This document shows positions 33,205 to 43,931 of a stretch of DNA of 64,000 nt, in pieces. Position numbers and translations under genes: made by a program. Each line of letters opens with the position of its first letter. The first letter of the stretch is position 1. Where the stretch lies: the NCBI RefSeq assembly GCF_001187865.1, contig NZ_LGIT01000012.1, positions 36,079 through 100,078 of the forward strand, in the 5' to 3' direction. The stretch comes from Klebsiella sp. RIT-PI-d (GTDB taxonomy: Bacteria > Pseudomonadota > Gammaproteobacteria > Enterobacterales > Enterobacteriaceae). The notes under the pieces are model-generated. The model saw only the letters and a program-made list of their open reading frames with translations. It was not told where the DNA came from and searched no databases.

Positions 33205-34674
33205 TTACATCATCACCACATCAAACTGCTCCTGATTATAGAGCGGTTCAATCTGGACTTTGACCTGCTTACCGACGAAGATTTCGACTTCAGCCAGCGC
33301 GTGAGACTCTTCACCTTTGAGGGTTTCCGCCACCGCAGGAGAAGCGTAGACCAGAAAACGGTCGGAGTCGTAGGCATGATGCACACGGACGATTTCACGC
33401 ATGATTTCGTAACATACGCTTTCCACGGTTTTTACCGTGCCGCGACCGTGGCAGGTGGGGCATTCGTGACATAACACGTGTTCAACGCTTTCCCGCGTAC
33501 GTTTGCGGGTCATTTCAACCAGGCCAAGCTGCGAAAAACCGTTAATGCTGGTTTTTACCCGATCCTTGCTTAGTGCCTGTTCAAGTGAATGTAGCACGCG
33601 ACGGCGATGTTCATCGTTATTCATGTCGATAAAGTCGATGATAATAATGCCGCCGAGATTACGTAACCGAAGCTGCCGGGCAATGGCCTGCGTGGCTTCG
33701 GTATTAGTATTAAAAATGGTTTCGTCCAGATTACGGTGGCCGACAAATGCGCCGGTATTAATATCGACCGTCGTCATGGCTTCGGTCTGATCGATAATCA
33801 AATAACCGCCGGACTTCAGTTCAACCTTACGCTCCAGCGCACGCTGGATTTCATTCTCAACGTCGAACAGGTCAAATATCGGCTGACGTCCACTGTAATG
33901 TTCCAGCTTGCTGGTCATTTCAGGAATATATTCCGCGGTAAATTCCAGCAGCGCTTCAAACGTGAGCCGGGAATCCACACGGATACGGTCGAGATGGGCA
34001 TCGGCAAAATCGCGCAGGACACGTTGTGCCAGCGCCAGTTCGCCGTATAGCTGATAGCGGGTCTGATGGCGCTTTTTACGCTCCATTACTTTGGTCCAGA
34101 CGCGCTTAAGATAGGCAGCATCCGCCGCCAGATCGTTATCACAGACGCCTTCGGCGGCGGTACGGATGATAAATCCGCCCTGCTCGTCACAATATTCCGC
34201 GACGATTGTTTTCAGACGTTCGCGTTCTGCTTCGCTCTCAATACGCTGGGAAACGCCCACATGAGAGGCACCCGGCATAAAGACCAGGTAGCGTGAAGGC
34301 AGCGTAATATCGGTGGTAAGACGTGCGCCTTTAGTACCCAGCGGATCTTTAACCACCTGCACCATCAGATCCTGGCCCTGACGGACCAGCTCAGAAATGT
34401 CGCGAACGATAAACTGTTTTTGTTCTTCACCCGCCACGCATTCGGTATGCGGCATAATGTCGGAGGCATGAAGAAAAGCGGCTTTGTCGAGACCAATATC
34501 TACAAATGCTGCCTGCATACCGGGAAGAACACGGCTCACCCGGCCTTTGTAGATATTGCCTACGATCCCACGTCGGGCTTCGCGCTCTATGTGGATTTCC
34601 TGCAGAATACCGCCGTCAATATACGCCACCCGGGTTTCCGAGGGCGTTACGTTCACCAACAATTCAGCCGTCAT
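33205..34674 (-). CDS. rng: Ribonuclease G
   Basis: Cytoplasmic endoribonuclease of the RNase E/G family, maturing the 5-prime end of 16S rRNA and degrading some mRNAs; 489 residues. An S1 domain (about 38-125, [23 protein letters not shown]) is followed by the catalytic DNase-I-like domain, with metal-binding aspartates in [12 protein letters not shown] and [10 protein letters not shown]. The zinc-link motif is [14 protein letters not shown] start at MTAELLVNV, six codons inside the open frame. It overlaps the end of yhdE by 11 bp. Confidence 0.97.
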   Translation of the reverse strand: MTAELLVNVTPSETRVAYIDGGILQEIHIEREARRGIVGNIYKGRVSRVLPGMQAAFVDIGLDKAAFLHASDIMPHTECVAGEEQKQFIVRDISELVRQGQDLMVQVVKDPLGTKGARLTTDITLPSRYLVFMPGASHVGVSQRIESEAERERLKTIVAEYCDEQGGFIIRTAAEGVCDNDLAADAAYLKRVWTKVMERKKRHQTRYQLYGELALAQRVLRDFADAHLDRIRVDSRLTFEALLEFTAEYIPEMTSKLEHYSGRQPIFDLFDVENEIQRALERKVELKSGGYLIIDQTEAMTTVDINTGAFVGHRNLDETIFNTNTEATQAIARQLRLRNLGGIIIIDFIDMNNDEHRRRVLHSLEQALSKDRVKTSINGFSQLGLVEMTRKRTRESVEHVLCHECPTCHGRGTVKTVESVCYEIMREIVRVHHAYDSDRFLVYASPAVAETLKGEESHALAEVEIFVGKQVKVQIEPLYNQEQFDVVMM

Positions 34675-35257
34675 GTTTATCTCTTTGCTCACGCAGTGAG
34701 TTAAAGTTACTCAGCAACTCATACGTTTCCACCAGCGGTAAGCCGACTACGGCGTGATAGCTGCCATTAATCTTCCTGACGAAGCAACCACCCAGCCCCT
34801 GAATACCGTATGCACCTGCTTTATCCTGAGGTTCACCGCTGGCCACATAGCCGGCGATGTCCTGTTCTGAGAGTACCCTGAAGGTCACCTCTGTCGCCAC
34901 CAGACTTTCAAGAGCCAAATGCCGGTCAGCCAGTGCGACGGCGGTGAATACCTGATGGGTTTGCCCGGAAAGTTTGCGCAGCATTGCCGCAGCATCCGCG
35001 TCATCGCGTGGTTTTTCCAGCACTTCACCGTGCAGGACGACAATGGTGTCTGCTCCCAGTACTGGTCGATCGGCATCGGCCATCGCCACGCCAGCCTGAG
35101 CCTTTTCTTTCGCCAGACGCACAACATAATGTGTCGGGCTTTCATCTGGCTGACGCTGTTCTTCAATGCCAGGGACAAGGCGCTCAAACGATACGCCCAA
35201 CTGATTCAATAGCTCCTGACGGCGAGGGGAACCTGAAGCGAGATAAAGCGCTATCAT
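34664..35257 (-). CDS. yhdE: dTTP/UTP pyrophosphatase YhdE (Maf family)
   Basis: A 197-residue Maf-like nucleotide pyrophosphatase acting on dTTP and UTP; overproduction affects septation in relatives. Conserved Maf motifs are present: [12 protein letters not shown] at the N-terminus, [20 protein letters not shown], and [29 protein letters not shown] (cited in parts). The start is [13 protein letters not shown]; an ATG seven codons earlier is unsupported. It lies 7 bp after mreD and overlaps rng by 11 bp. Confidence 0.95.
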   Translation of the reverse strand: MIALYLASGSPRRQELLNQLGVSFERLVPGIEEQRQPDESPTHYVVRLAKEKAQAGVAMADADRPVLGADTIVVLHGEVLEKPRDDADAAAMLRKLSGQTHQVFTAVALADRHLALESLVATEVTFRVLSEQDIAGYVASGEPQDKAGAYGIQGLGGCFVRKINGSYHAVVGLPLVETYELLSNFNSLREQRDKHDG

Positions 35258-35264
35258 AAAAACC

Positions 35265-35753
35265 TTATTGCACCGCAAATTGCTGGCGGATCTTCCGCAT
35301 CATTAGAAAGAGCCAGGGCCAGAGAATGCCGTTTACGACACTACTCCAGAATACCTCTGGCCGGAAAGAAACGTTGATCACTAAAAACTCGGCCCAGAAC
35401 ACAATGATATCCGTGGCAAGGGACAGCAGCATCACTACCAGCGCCTGTTGCCAGAGTGCCAGGTTGCGAAATAGCTGATATTTCAACGCCACCAGATAGG
35501 CAATAATGCTCAGCGCCAGCGCACGCACGCCAAGCGTCGAGCCCGTCACCAGATCCAGGATAGCACCGGTGAATAAACCGGTGCCCACATTGACCCGATG
35601 AGGCAGTGCCAGCGTCCAGTACAGCAGGATCAGTAATACCCAGTTAGGCCGGAAAACCAGAATGTTATCCGGCCAGGGCATGATCTGTAACAGAAGTGCG
35701 ACCAGGAACGAGAGCCAGATAACCCATCGCCCCTGACTACGGTAGCTCGCCAC
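35265..35753 (-). CDS. mreD: Rod-shape-determining protein MreD
   Basis: A 162-residue integral membrane protein of the elongasome, with five or six predicted helices (for example [17 protein letters not shown] and [20 protein letters not shown]). It links MreC to the cell-wall synthesis machinery. Its start codon overlaps the mreC stop (both at 35753), indicating translational coupling. Third gene of the mreBCD cluster. Confidence 0.97.
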   Translation of the reverse strand: MASYRSQGRWVIWLSFLVALLLQIMPWPDNILVFRPNWVLLILLYWTLALPHRVNVGTGLFTGAILDLVTGSTLGVRALALSIIAYLVALKYQLFRNLALWQQALVVMLLSLATDIIVFWAEFLVINVSFRPEVFWSSVVNGILWPWLFLMMRKIRQQFAVQ

Positions 35754-36751
35754 TACTGCCCTCCCGAAGCGCGCGGTTGCGCTGCAGGCGCAATGCCGGT
35801 TGCTGGTGCAGGGATCGGTGCGGGCGGCCCCATGGCGTCAGGTGACGGAAGCACTTGTGGCATCATTTGCATCAGGCGTTCATTGGCGACACGATGGACA
35901 TCTTCCGGCGTCATCGGGTTAGCCCCATTACGATCCGCCCCCCACAGCAGCAGCAAATAGCGAAGACGCTGTAAGCCGGCCGTCGGACGTGCCTGGATAA
36001 CCGTATAGGCCCGCTGAGTGTCAAGCTTAACGGAGGAAACTACGCCTACCGGATAACCTTCCGGGAATCGTCCGCCAAGACCAGAGGTAACCAGCACATC
36101 GCCGACGCGAATATCGGTGTTGGCCGGCAGATGTTCAAGCTGTAGATCGTCAGTACAGCCATTACCTGCGGCAATTATCCGAATATCGTTGCGCAGTACC
36201 TGGATTGGCAGCGCATGGGTGGCATCGCAGATCAGCAGGACGCGGCTGGTCAGTTTTGCCACCGCAATGACCTGTCCGACGACGCCCTTATCGCTAATAA
36301 TCGGCTGGCCTTCATAAACGCCGTTGTCGCTGCCTTTATCGATAACAACCTGATCGCTATACGGATCGTTAACCGTTGAGATCACCTGAGTGACCATTTT
36401 TTGTTCATCCTGACGCAGTGGGGAACCCAGCAGTTCGCGCAGACGCGCGTTTTCCTGCTTGTACTGCCCCAACATCAGCAGATCGCTGTTTTTTAACAGC
36501 AGCTCCTGCCGCAGCGCCCGGTTTTCAAGTTCGAGTTGTTCGCGCGAGGCCAGCGTCTGTGAAACGCTATCGAGCAATTCGCGAGGACCATTTGAGACAA
36601 AGTAGAAAGGACTGACGGCAGTGTCCATGTACGTTCGGATCTGGCTGAACGTACCAAGGCGGCTGTCGGCAATAATGATGCCAAGCGCCACCAGCACCGC
36701 CAGGATGAGGCGAATCTGTAGCGACGGGCCACGGCTAAAAATGGGCTTCAT
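35753..36751 (-). CDS. mreC: Rod-shape-determining protein MreC
   Basis: A 332-residue bitopic elongasome protein: a cytoplasmic N-terminus, one membrane helix (about 13-30), a periplasmic coiled coil (about 65-110, [19 protein letters not shown]) and a beta-barrel domain (about 115-275, [15 protein letters not shown]). The proline/alanine-rich C-terminal tail is shorter than in E. coli MreC (367 residues), a low-complexity region known to vary. It starts 67 bp after mreB and its stop overlaps the mreD start. Confidence 0.97.
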   Translation of the reverse strand: MKPIFSRGPSLQIRLILAVLVALGIIIADSRLGTFSQIRTYMDTAVSPFYFVSNGPRELLDSVSQTLASREQLELENRALRQELLLKNSDLLMLGQYKQENARLRELLGSPLRQDEQKMVTQVISTVNDPYSDQVVIDKGSDNGVYEGQPIISDKGVVGQVIAVAKLTSRVLLICDATHALPIQVLRNDIRIIAAGNGCTDDLQLEHLPANTDIRVGDVLVTSGLGGRFPEGYPVGVVSSVKLDTQRAYTVIQARPTAGLQRLRYLLLLWGADRNGANPMTPEDVHRVANERLMQMMPQVLPSPDAMGPPAPIPAPATGIAPAAQPRASGGQ

Positions 36752-36818
36752 AGGCTATGCGTATTCTCGCGTCAGTTCAGGCCGGGACAACGCAACGCCG
36801 CCCCGGACCCGAAGCCGA

Positions 36819-38174
<1,356 letters not shown>

Positions 38175-40115
38175 TCAAACCGAATATCTTTGCGAATATT
38201 TTTTAAGATTGGAGTCCAGCGGCTGGGAGGCGGCAAAAAAATCGCCCTGCCCGCCCGTTACACCACATTGAGCCAGAATTAGCCATTCGCTTTTTGTCCT
38301 AATTCCGGCGGCAAAAACTTGCGCTGATGTTCCTTTGCAAGCTTCGACCAGACTCTGCACCAGCAGCTGATTCTCACTGCGTTTTTCAAAGTTACGTACC
38401 AGACCAGGATGCAATTTAATTAATGCAACATCTAACTGCTTGATCCAGCTGGTACTCACCATTGTCAAACCCGCCTGCGTTACCGCAACCCTGACACCAA
38501 GGGCGTTAATCAATCGCACCACCGGTTGTAAACGACTGATGTGTAGACAAACATCCGCCTCAGCAAGTTCAAAAATAATGCGATTTCGTTGTGATTTTTC
38601 ACATTGCATTAATGTATCGCGAAGCCAGCGCTGGAATCGTGGACGGATAAGCGCCTCAATTGAGACCTGTATCGCCAGGTTTTCCTGCGGCCAAAAGCCG
38701 AGAAAAGGCAGCACGCGGGCAATTTGCATCCGCTCATATTCTTCAGCCAGGCCAAATTGCAGAACAAATGGCATATACTCTGCCGCCAGAAGCTCTTCAC
38801 TGCCGTCAAAGATGCGACACATTAATTCCCGATGGTGTACGCGGCCATCCGCCAGTACCGCCGGTTTTTGATAAAAACGCGGGCCACCGCGGCTTAACAC
38901 CTGTTCAATGAGCGTGCGCCAGCGAACATTACCGCGTCCTTTTTCAGGAAGGGAATCATCATAAACCAGCCAGCTGTTCCCCCCCTGCAATACCGCATTG
39001 CGCGTAGCAATTTCCGCATGTTCCATAACTTGTTCGGTGGTTTGCCCGCTTCGCCAGGCGCAAATACCAATATGCATCATGTCTTCACGGTCGAGAATTT
39101 TGGTGGCGGGCAGCGCATCGACCGCTTTTAAAAGCTGCGAAGCAATGCCATCAGCCTCTTTGAGCGTGCGATGCGGCAGCAGTACCGCAAAATCACTGCG
39201 GTGATAGCGGGCCAGCAGGGCACCGGGGTAGCGCATAATAAAGGTGGAGATAAGATTGATTAGTGTAAAGGAGTGTTCTTGCGCGGCGCTGCGCCCCCAG
39301 TTATCACAAAGCAAATCAAAGTCCGGGAGGCGAATGACCATGACGATGCCATGCGTTCCGACTCTCTCCTGATCCTCCAGCAATGTTGCCAGTTGACTAT
39401 CAAAGAACAGACGGTTATTCAGCCCTGTTTTGGTATCCTGTGCGGCATAGGATCGGATCAGCGTATCCATTCGACTGCGCTGTTCACTGGCAAAATGTAT
39501 TTCTGAAAGCAGCATGTCCAGCGCACTGCTGGCGCGAGCTGGCCATTCATAGACCGTACCCCGTACGCCATGGCCACGCTCACCGTTAAGAATTCGCGTC
39601 GCGCGCATTTCCAGCAGTTCGCCTCCGGCCAGCTGACGCCGCATCCAGCGTACCGCGAGGAAAATAACGAACACCATAAAACCGATGCCCACGGTTAAGG
39701 GGGCGGTCGTGAGCAGTGAGTGAACGTAATTCGCCATCGGATCCTGATAGGTCAGTCGAATGGTCATACCGGGATGCTTAATCGATGGAACGTTGAGTTC
39801 ACGGTACAAATCACTGCTGCCTAAAAGACGATAGCTCCCCTTCCTGACATGGCTATAAAGCGACTGTTTTCCCTGCAAAAAATCAACGCGCACAATATCA
39901 ACGGGCACCATGATTTCATCCATCTGCAATTCCATCTGCGTGAAAGAACGGCTGACCAGGCGGGTATCCAGAATCGCGGCCACAGCGCGTACGCGACCAT
40001 CAATTTTGTTTTGGATAGCCGTATAAAAACTGAGCGAGCATCCTATCAGCGTGACCAGAATGGTCAAACCAATAAGTAAGGTAATAAAAGCGGAAAACTT
40101 CGTCGTTAAACGCAT
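38175..40115 (-). CDS. csrD: RNase E specificity factor CsrD
   Basis: A 646-residue membrane protein that promotes RNase E decay of the CsrB/CsrC small RNAs and so frees CsrA. Two N-terminal membrane helices (about 10-30 and 135-155) flank a periplasmic region. Then come a HAMP-like segment and GGDEF and EAL domains, both degenerate: HRSDF (in LLARYHRSDFAVLLP) replaces GGDEF, and ELM (HRELMCRIFDG) replaces EAL. The protein should therefore be catalytically inactive for c-di-GMP, as in E. coli. Confidence 0.96.
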   Translation of the reverse strand: MRLTTKFSAFITLLIGLTILVTLIGCSLSFYTAIQNKIDGRVRAVAAILDTRLVSRSFTQMELQMDEIMVPVDIVRVDFLQGKQSLYSHVRKGSYRLLGSSDLYRELNVPSIKHPGMTIRLTYQDPMANYVHSLLTTAPLTVGIGFMVFVIFLAVRWMRRQLAGGELLEMRATRILNGERGHGVRGTVYEWPARASSALDMLLSEIHFASEQRSRMDTLIRSYAAQDTKTGLNNRLFFDSQLATLLEDQERVGTHGIVMVIRLPDFDLLCDNWGRSAAQEHSFTLINLISTFIMRYPGALLARYHRSDFAVLLPHRTLKEADGIASQLLKAVDALPATKILDREDMMHIGICAWRSGQTTEQVMEHAEIATRNAVLQGGNSWLVYDDSLPEKGRGNVRWRTLIEQVLSRGGPRFYQKPAVLADGRVHHRELMCRIFDGSEELLAAEYMPFVLQFGLAEEYERMQIARVLPFLGFWPQENLAIQVSIEALIRPRFQRWLRDTLMQCEKSQRNRIIFELAEADVCLHISRLQPVVRLINALGVRVAVTQAGLTMVSTSWIKQLDVALIKLHPGLVRNFEKRSENQLLVQSLVEACKGTSAQVFAAGIRTKSEWLILAQCGVTGGQGDFFAASQPLDSNLKKYSQRYSV

Positions 40116-40336
40116 CCCTGGGTTAACTCCGTCTTGTTATGAACAGCCCGGTTAATATAAGGCCTCACAGCCAACTGTACTTACTCAAAGTAAGTACTAA
40201 CTTGCAGGCGAAGGGTGAATACTATCAAACCTGGCAGATCTGGCAATTTATTGCGTTAAGTCGGCATCGTTTTTCGATTAACGCGTATAGTCTTGCTCAG
40301 TAGTATTTCTAATCATTAGGCAAGTGAGGGCGAATA
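40116..40336. promoter_or_regulatory. csrD / acuI divergent regulatory region
   Basis: A 221-bp gap between divergent genes. Its main visible feature is the perfect 9-bp inverted repeat at 40177-40197. No confident promoter elements were assigned. Confidence 0.5.
40177..40197. promoter_or_regulatory. Operator-like inverted repeat GTACTTACT-CAA-AGTAAGTAC
   Basis: Two perfect 9-bp arms with a 3-bp centre lie 62 bp before csrD and 140 bp before acuI. The symmetry and size suit a dimeric MarR/TetR-type regulator. No known consensus is matched with certainty, and no regulator gene is adjacent. Confidence 0.5.
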
Positions 40337-41311
40337 ATGCAGGCTTTACTCTTAGAACAGCAGGAAGGAAAAACGCTCGCATCGGTGCAACGCATTGATG
40401 ACAACCAGCTACCCGAGGGCAATGTCACCGTAGACATTCAGTGGTCCAGCCTGAACTATAAAGATGCGCTGGCCATCACCGGTAAAGGCAAAATCATCCG
40501 CAACTTTCCTATGGTACCCGGTATTGATTTTGCCGGAGTCGTTCATGCGAGCGACGATCCGCGTTTTCATCCTGGCCAGCAGGTCGTGCTGACCGGCTGG
40601 GGCGTGGGGGAAAATCACTGGGGCGGGCTTGCCGGGCGCGCGCGCGTAAACGGCGACTGGCTGGTTGCGCTTCCGGAAGGACTCGACGACCGGAAAGCAA
40701 TGATCATTGGTACGGCAGGCTTTACCGCCATGCTGTGCGTCATGGCACTGGAAGACGCCGGTATTCGTCCTCACAGCGGCGAGATCCTGGTTACCGGCGC
40801 CAGCGGCGGCGTTGGCAGCACCGCCGTAGCACTGCTGCATAAACTGGGCTATCAGGTTGTCGCGGTTTCTGGTCGCGAAAGTACGCATGATTACCTGCGC
40901 GATTTAGGTGCCAGCCGTATTCTGGGACGCGATGAGTTTGCCGAAACGCGTCCGCTGGAAAAACAGCTTTGGGCGGGGGCTATTGATACGGTCGGCAACC
41001 ACGTGCTGGCGAAAGTGCTGGCGCAGATGAACTATGGCGGCTGCGTGGCCGCCTGCGGCCTGGCGGGTGGTTTTGCCCTGCCGACGACGGTGATGCCGTT
41101 TATTCTGCGTAATGTGCGCTTACAGGGTGTGGACTCGGTGATGGCGCCTGCGGCACGTCGTATAGAAGCCTGGCGTCGTCTGGCCCAGGATCTGCCAGAA
41201 ACGTTTTACACTCAGGCTACAACGCAAATCACTCTTGATGAAGCGCCGAAAGTGGCTGAAGCTATCATTAATAATCAGGTGCAAGGTCGTACCCTGGTTA
41301 AAGTGAATTAG
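40337..41311 (+). CDS. acuI: Acrylyl-CoA reductase (NADPH) AcuI
   Basis: A 324-residue zinc-less medium-chain reductase (YhdH) that reduces acryloyl-CoA to propionyl-CoA, protecting against reactive acrylate. The N-terminal GroES-like domain (YKDALAITGKGKIIRNFPMV) precedes a Rossmann domain with the NADPH motif TGASGGVGSTAVALLHKLG and VVAVSGRES at the end of the next strand. GGCGAATA precedes the ATG. Full length. Confidence 0.95.
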   Translation: MQALLLEQQEGKTLASVQRIDDNQLPEGNVTVDIQWSSLNYKDALAITGKGKIIRNFPMVPGIDFAGVVHASDDPRFHPGQQVVLTGWGVGENHWGGLAGRARVNGDWLVALPEGLDDRKAMIIGTAGFTAMLCVMALEDAGIRPHSGEILVTGASGGVGSTAVALLHKLGYQVVAVSGRESTHDYLRDLGASRILGRDEFAETRPLEKQLWAGAIDTVGNHVLAKVLAQMNYGGCVAACGLAGGFALPTTVMPFILRNVRLQGVDSVMAPAARRIEAWRRLAQDLPETFYTQATTQITLDEAPKVAEAIINNQVQGRTLVKVN

Positions 41312-41365
41312 GATTCTTCGCGCAGGAATTTACATTTAATTAAGTGATTTTCTCGCGCACTGACA

Positions 41366-41429
41366 GACTCCCTGCCATTATTGGATCAACGCCACTGCCG
41401 TTCTGCTGGTGGCGTTCTCGCCGGGAGTC
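41366..41429 (+). promoter_or_regulatory. Nested hairpin enclosing the msrP ribosome-binding site
   Basis: GACTCCC (41366-41372) pairs perfectly with GGGAGTC (41423-41429); the latter contains the GGGAG Shine-Dalgarno sequence 6 bases before the msrP ATG at 41434. Inside it, AACGCCAC (41388-41395) pairs perfectly with GTGGCGTT (41409-41416). When folded, the ribosome-binding site would be closed. The trigger, if any, is unknown. Confidence 0.55.
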
Positions 41430-41433
41430 CATC

Positions 41434-42438
41434 ATGAAGAAATTACGTCGCTTAACCGAAGCCGATGTCACCGCCGAATCGGCTTTTTTTATGCAGCGCC
41501 GCCAGGTTCTGCAAGCGCTGGGGATCAGCGCCGCCACGCTCAGTGTACCAACCTTAGCCCGGGCGGATTTACTCGACTGGTTTAAAGGCCACGATCGCCC
41601 TCCGGCCCCTTCCGGCAAGCCGCTGGATTTTATCCGCCCTGCCGAGTGGCAAAGTACACTTCCTCTTACCCCGGAAGATAAAGTCACTGGCTATAACAAC
41701 TTTTATGAATTTGGTCTGGATAAAGCCGATCCTGCCGCCAATGCGGGCACTCTGAAAACCGATCCGTGGACGTTAAAGATTGATGGTGAAGTGAATAAAC
41801 CGCTCACGCTCGATCATGACGATTTGACCCGACGTTTCCCGCTCGAAGAGCGTATTTATCGGATGCGCTGTGTTGAGGCGTGGTCAATGGTGGTCCCCTG
41901 GATCGGCTTCCCGCTGCATAAGCTGCTGGCGCTGGTGGAACCTAACAGTCATGCAAAATATGTCGCTTTTAAGACCATTTATGCGCCAGAACAAATGCCA
42001 GGGCAGAAAGATCGCTTTATCGGTGGCGGCCTGAAATACCCGTATGTTGAAGGGTTGAGACTGGACGAGGCGATGAATCCTCTGACATTGCTTACAACCG
42101 GCGTATACGGCAAAGCGCTGCCGCCGCAAAACGGCGCGCCGGTGCGTCTGACGGTACCGTGGAAGTATGGCTTTAAGGGAATTAAATCGATTGTCAGTAT
42201 TACTCTCACTCGTGAACGGCCCCCCACAACCTGGAATCTGTCTGCGCCGGGCGAGTACGGATTTTATGCCAATGTCAATCCGCATGTAGATCATCCGCGC
42301 TGGTCGCAGGCAACGGAGCGTTTTATCGGCTCCGGCGGCGTACTTGATGTAAAACGCCAACCAACGCTGCTGTTCAACGGCTATGCCGACCAGGTGGCGT
42401 CGCTGTATAAAGGTCTTAATTTACGGGAGAGTTTTTAA
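41434..42438 (+). CDS. msrP: Protein-methionine-sulfoxide reductase catalytic subunit MsrP
   Basis: Periplasmic molybdenum enzyme (YedY) that repairs oxidised methionines in envelope proteins, taking electrons from MsrQ; 334 residues. A twin-arginine signal ([20 protein letters not shown], about 20-39) exports the folded cofactor-loaded protein. The sulfite-oxidase-fold core includes the molybdopterin-ligating cysteine in [16 protein letters not shown] start at [15 protein letters not shown], not the upstream in-frame ATG, since GGGAG precedes it and the N-terminus matches E. coli. In E. coli K-12 msrPQ lies elsewhere. It runs one base short of msrQ. Confidence 0.96.
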   Translation: MKKLRRLTEADVTAESAFFMQRRQVLQALGISAATLSVPTLARADLLDWFKGHDRPPAPSGKPLDFIRPAEWQSTLPLTPEDKVTGYNNFYEFGLDKADPAANAGTLKTDPWTLKIDGEVNKPLTLDHDDLTRRFPLEERIYRMRCVEAWSMVVPWIGFPLHKLLALVEPNSHAKYVAFKTIYAPEQMPGQKDRFIGGGLKYPYVEGLRLDEAMNPLTLLTTGVYGKALPPQNGAPVRLTVPWKYGFKGIKSIVSITLTRERPPTTWNLSAPGEYGFYANVNPHVDHPRWSQATERFIGSGGVLDVKRQPTLLFNGYADQVASLYKGLNLRESF

Positions 42439-42439
42439 A

Positions 42440-43039
42440 GTGCGATTAACGGCAAAACAGATAACTGGGCTGAAAGTCGTTCTGCATCTTGCGGCTTTTC
42501 TGCCGCTGGTGTGGCTATTCTGGGCCGCCTCACAGGGCTATTTTAGCGCCGATCCGGCGAAAGATATTCAGCATTTTACCGGTAGGATGGCTCTGAAATT
42601 ATTGCTGGCAACCTTGCTGGTGACGCCGTTAACACGTTACGCTAAGCAACCGCTCCTGATCCGTACTCGCCGTCTTTTAGGGCTCTGGTGTTTTGCCTGG
42701 GCGACCCTGCATTTAACCAGTTATACGCTACTGGAACTGGGTATTAACAATTTGTCATTGCTGGGTCAGGAGCTGGTAACGCGTCCCTATCTTACCTTAG
42801 GCGGCATTAGCTGGCTGATCCTGCTGGCGCTGGCAGTGACATCTCCCCAGGTTATGCAACGAAAGCTGGGGCGGCTCTGGCAAAAATTGCATAACTGCAT
42901 CTATCTTGTCGCCATCTTCGTACCCATACACTATTTGTGGTCAGTGAAGATATTGTCACCGCAGCCTGTCATTTATGCCGTGCTGGCATTGCTGCTTTTG
43001 GCATGGCGTCATAAGAAGTTCCGTCAGTGGCTGCGTTAA
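42440..43039 (+). CDS. msrQ: Heme-binding membrane subunit MsrQ
   Basis: A 199-residue inner-membrane b-type heme protein (YedZ) that passes quinone or flavin-derived electrons to MsrP. Six predicted helices, with histidines for heme in [54 protein letters not shown]. Translation is assigned to a GTG ([13 protein letters not shown]) one base after the msrP stop, giving the family N-terminus; an upstream ATG in the same frame would overlap msrP by 56 bp. The C-terminus is slightly shorter than in E. coli. Confidence 0.95.
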   Translation: MRLTAKQITGLKVVLHLAAFLPLVWLFWAASQGYFSADPAKDIQHFTGRMALKLLLATLLVTPLTRYAKQPLLIRTRRLLGLWCFAWATLHLTSYTLLELGINNLSLLGQELVTRPYLTLGGISWLILLALAVTSPQVMQRKLGRLWQKLHNCIYLVAIFVPIHYLWSVKILSPQPVIYAVLALLLLAWRHKKFRQWLR

Positions 43040-43450
43040 TGTTGATAATGTGCGGTTTACCGCAGTTCTTCCTTCTGACAACGGGCCAGAAACAATTGCA
43101 GTTGATAATCTTCCCTGATAAGGCCAGTATTTAGCTGCGAAATGCTACGAAATCGTTATAATGTGCGACTTCAATTTTCCTGACGAGGGATTTATCACTT
43201 CGGAAGGTGACAATCGTGCATTGAAGGTATATTTTGTTTTTTGCCGGACAATAGCCGAAGATGACGACACAATTGATGGCTGCTCAGGTATTTCGCTTTT
43301 GAAAGGTGAATAGCTGAAATGCCCGGTAGCCGGGCGGTGAAGCGGTTTTTAAACCCTGCTAACCGTTTAAAACCGGTTATTTTTATGCTTTACAGACGGC
43401 GATAACAAGCTTGTCACAATCACACTAAACAAAGAGTACGGAACCCACTC
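43040..43450 (+). promoter_or_regulatory. accBC promoter and long leader
   Basis: A 411-bp gap. A perfect TATAAT at 43157-43162 predicts a start near 43168 and a leader of about 280 nt, in line with the long leader known for E. coli accBC. The -35 is weak. The leader contains a 28-codon reading frame (43319-43405) and a hairpin GCCCGG-TAG-CCGGGC (43321-43335) over its start. No aroQ gene is present. Confidence 0.65.
43319..43405 (+). CDS. Candidate 28-residue leader peptide in the accB 5-prime region
   Basis: An ATG with a good ribosome-binding site (AAAGGTGA, 9 bases ahead) opens 28 codons ending TAA, 45 bp before accB. The peptide begins MPGSRAVKRFLNP and ends FMLYRRR; it is short and very basic (eight Arg/Lys). 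A GC hairpin covers the codons just after the start. I do not recognise it. It may be a regulatory upstream frame that couples to accB translation or leader folding, or it may be chance. Confidence 0.35.
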   Translation: MPGSRAVKRFLNPANRLKPVIFMLYRRR

Positions 43451-43921
43451 ATGGATATTCGTAAGATTAAAAAACTGATCGAGCTGGTTGAAGAATCAGG
43501 CATCTCCGAACTGGAAATTTCTGAAGGCGAAGAGTCTGTACGCATCAGTCGTGCAGCGCCAAATGCAGGTTTTCCGATGATGCAACAGGCTTATGCTGCA
43601 CCCGTTATGCAGCAGCCGGCTTTATCTAACGCTGTAGCTACAGCGGCAACGCCAGCGATGGAAGCGCCAGCAGCGGCAGAAATCAGTGGCCACATCGTAC
43701 GTTCCCCGATGGTCGGTACATTCTACCGTACCCCGAGCCCGGACGCTAAAGCGTTCATTGAAGTGGGCCAAAAAGTCAATGTAGGCGACACCCTGTGCAT
43801 CGTTGAAGCAATGAAAATGATGAACCAGATCGAAGCCGACAAATCGGGCGTGGTGAAAGCCATTCTGCTCGAAACAGGTCAACCGGTAGAATTTGACGAG
43901 CCGCTGGTCGTCATCGAGTAA
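43451..43921 (+). CDS. accB: Biotin carboxyl carrier protein of acetyl-CoA carboxylase
   Basis: BCCP subunit of acetyl-CoA carboxylase, the first step of fatty acid synthesis; 156 residues. The N-terminal region controls its own synthesis in E. coli. An alanine/proline-rich linker (about 40-76) leads to the biotinyl domain, with biotinylation Lys122 in EAMKMMNQ and the protruding thumb [11 protein letters not shown]. It is 10 bp ahead of accC, in an operon. Confidence 0.99.
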   Translation: MDIRKIKKLIELVEESGISELEISEGEESVRISRAAPNAGFPMMQQAYAAPVMQQPALSNAVATAATPAMEAPAAAEISGHIVRSPMVGTFYRTPSPDAKAFIEVGQKVNVGDTLCIVEAMKMMNQIEADKSGVVKAILLETGQPVEFDEPLVVIE

Positions 43922-43931
43922 CGAGGCGAAC

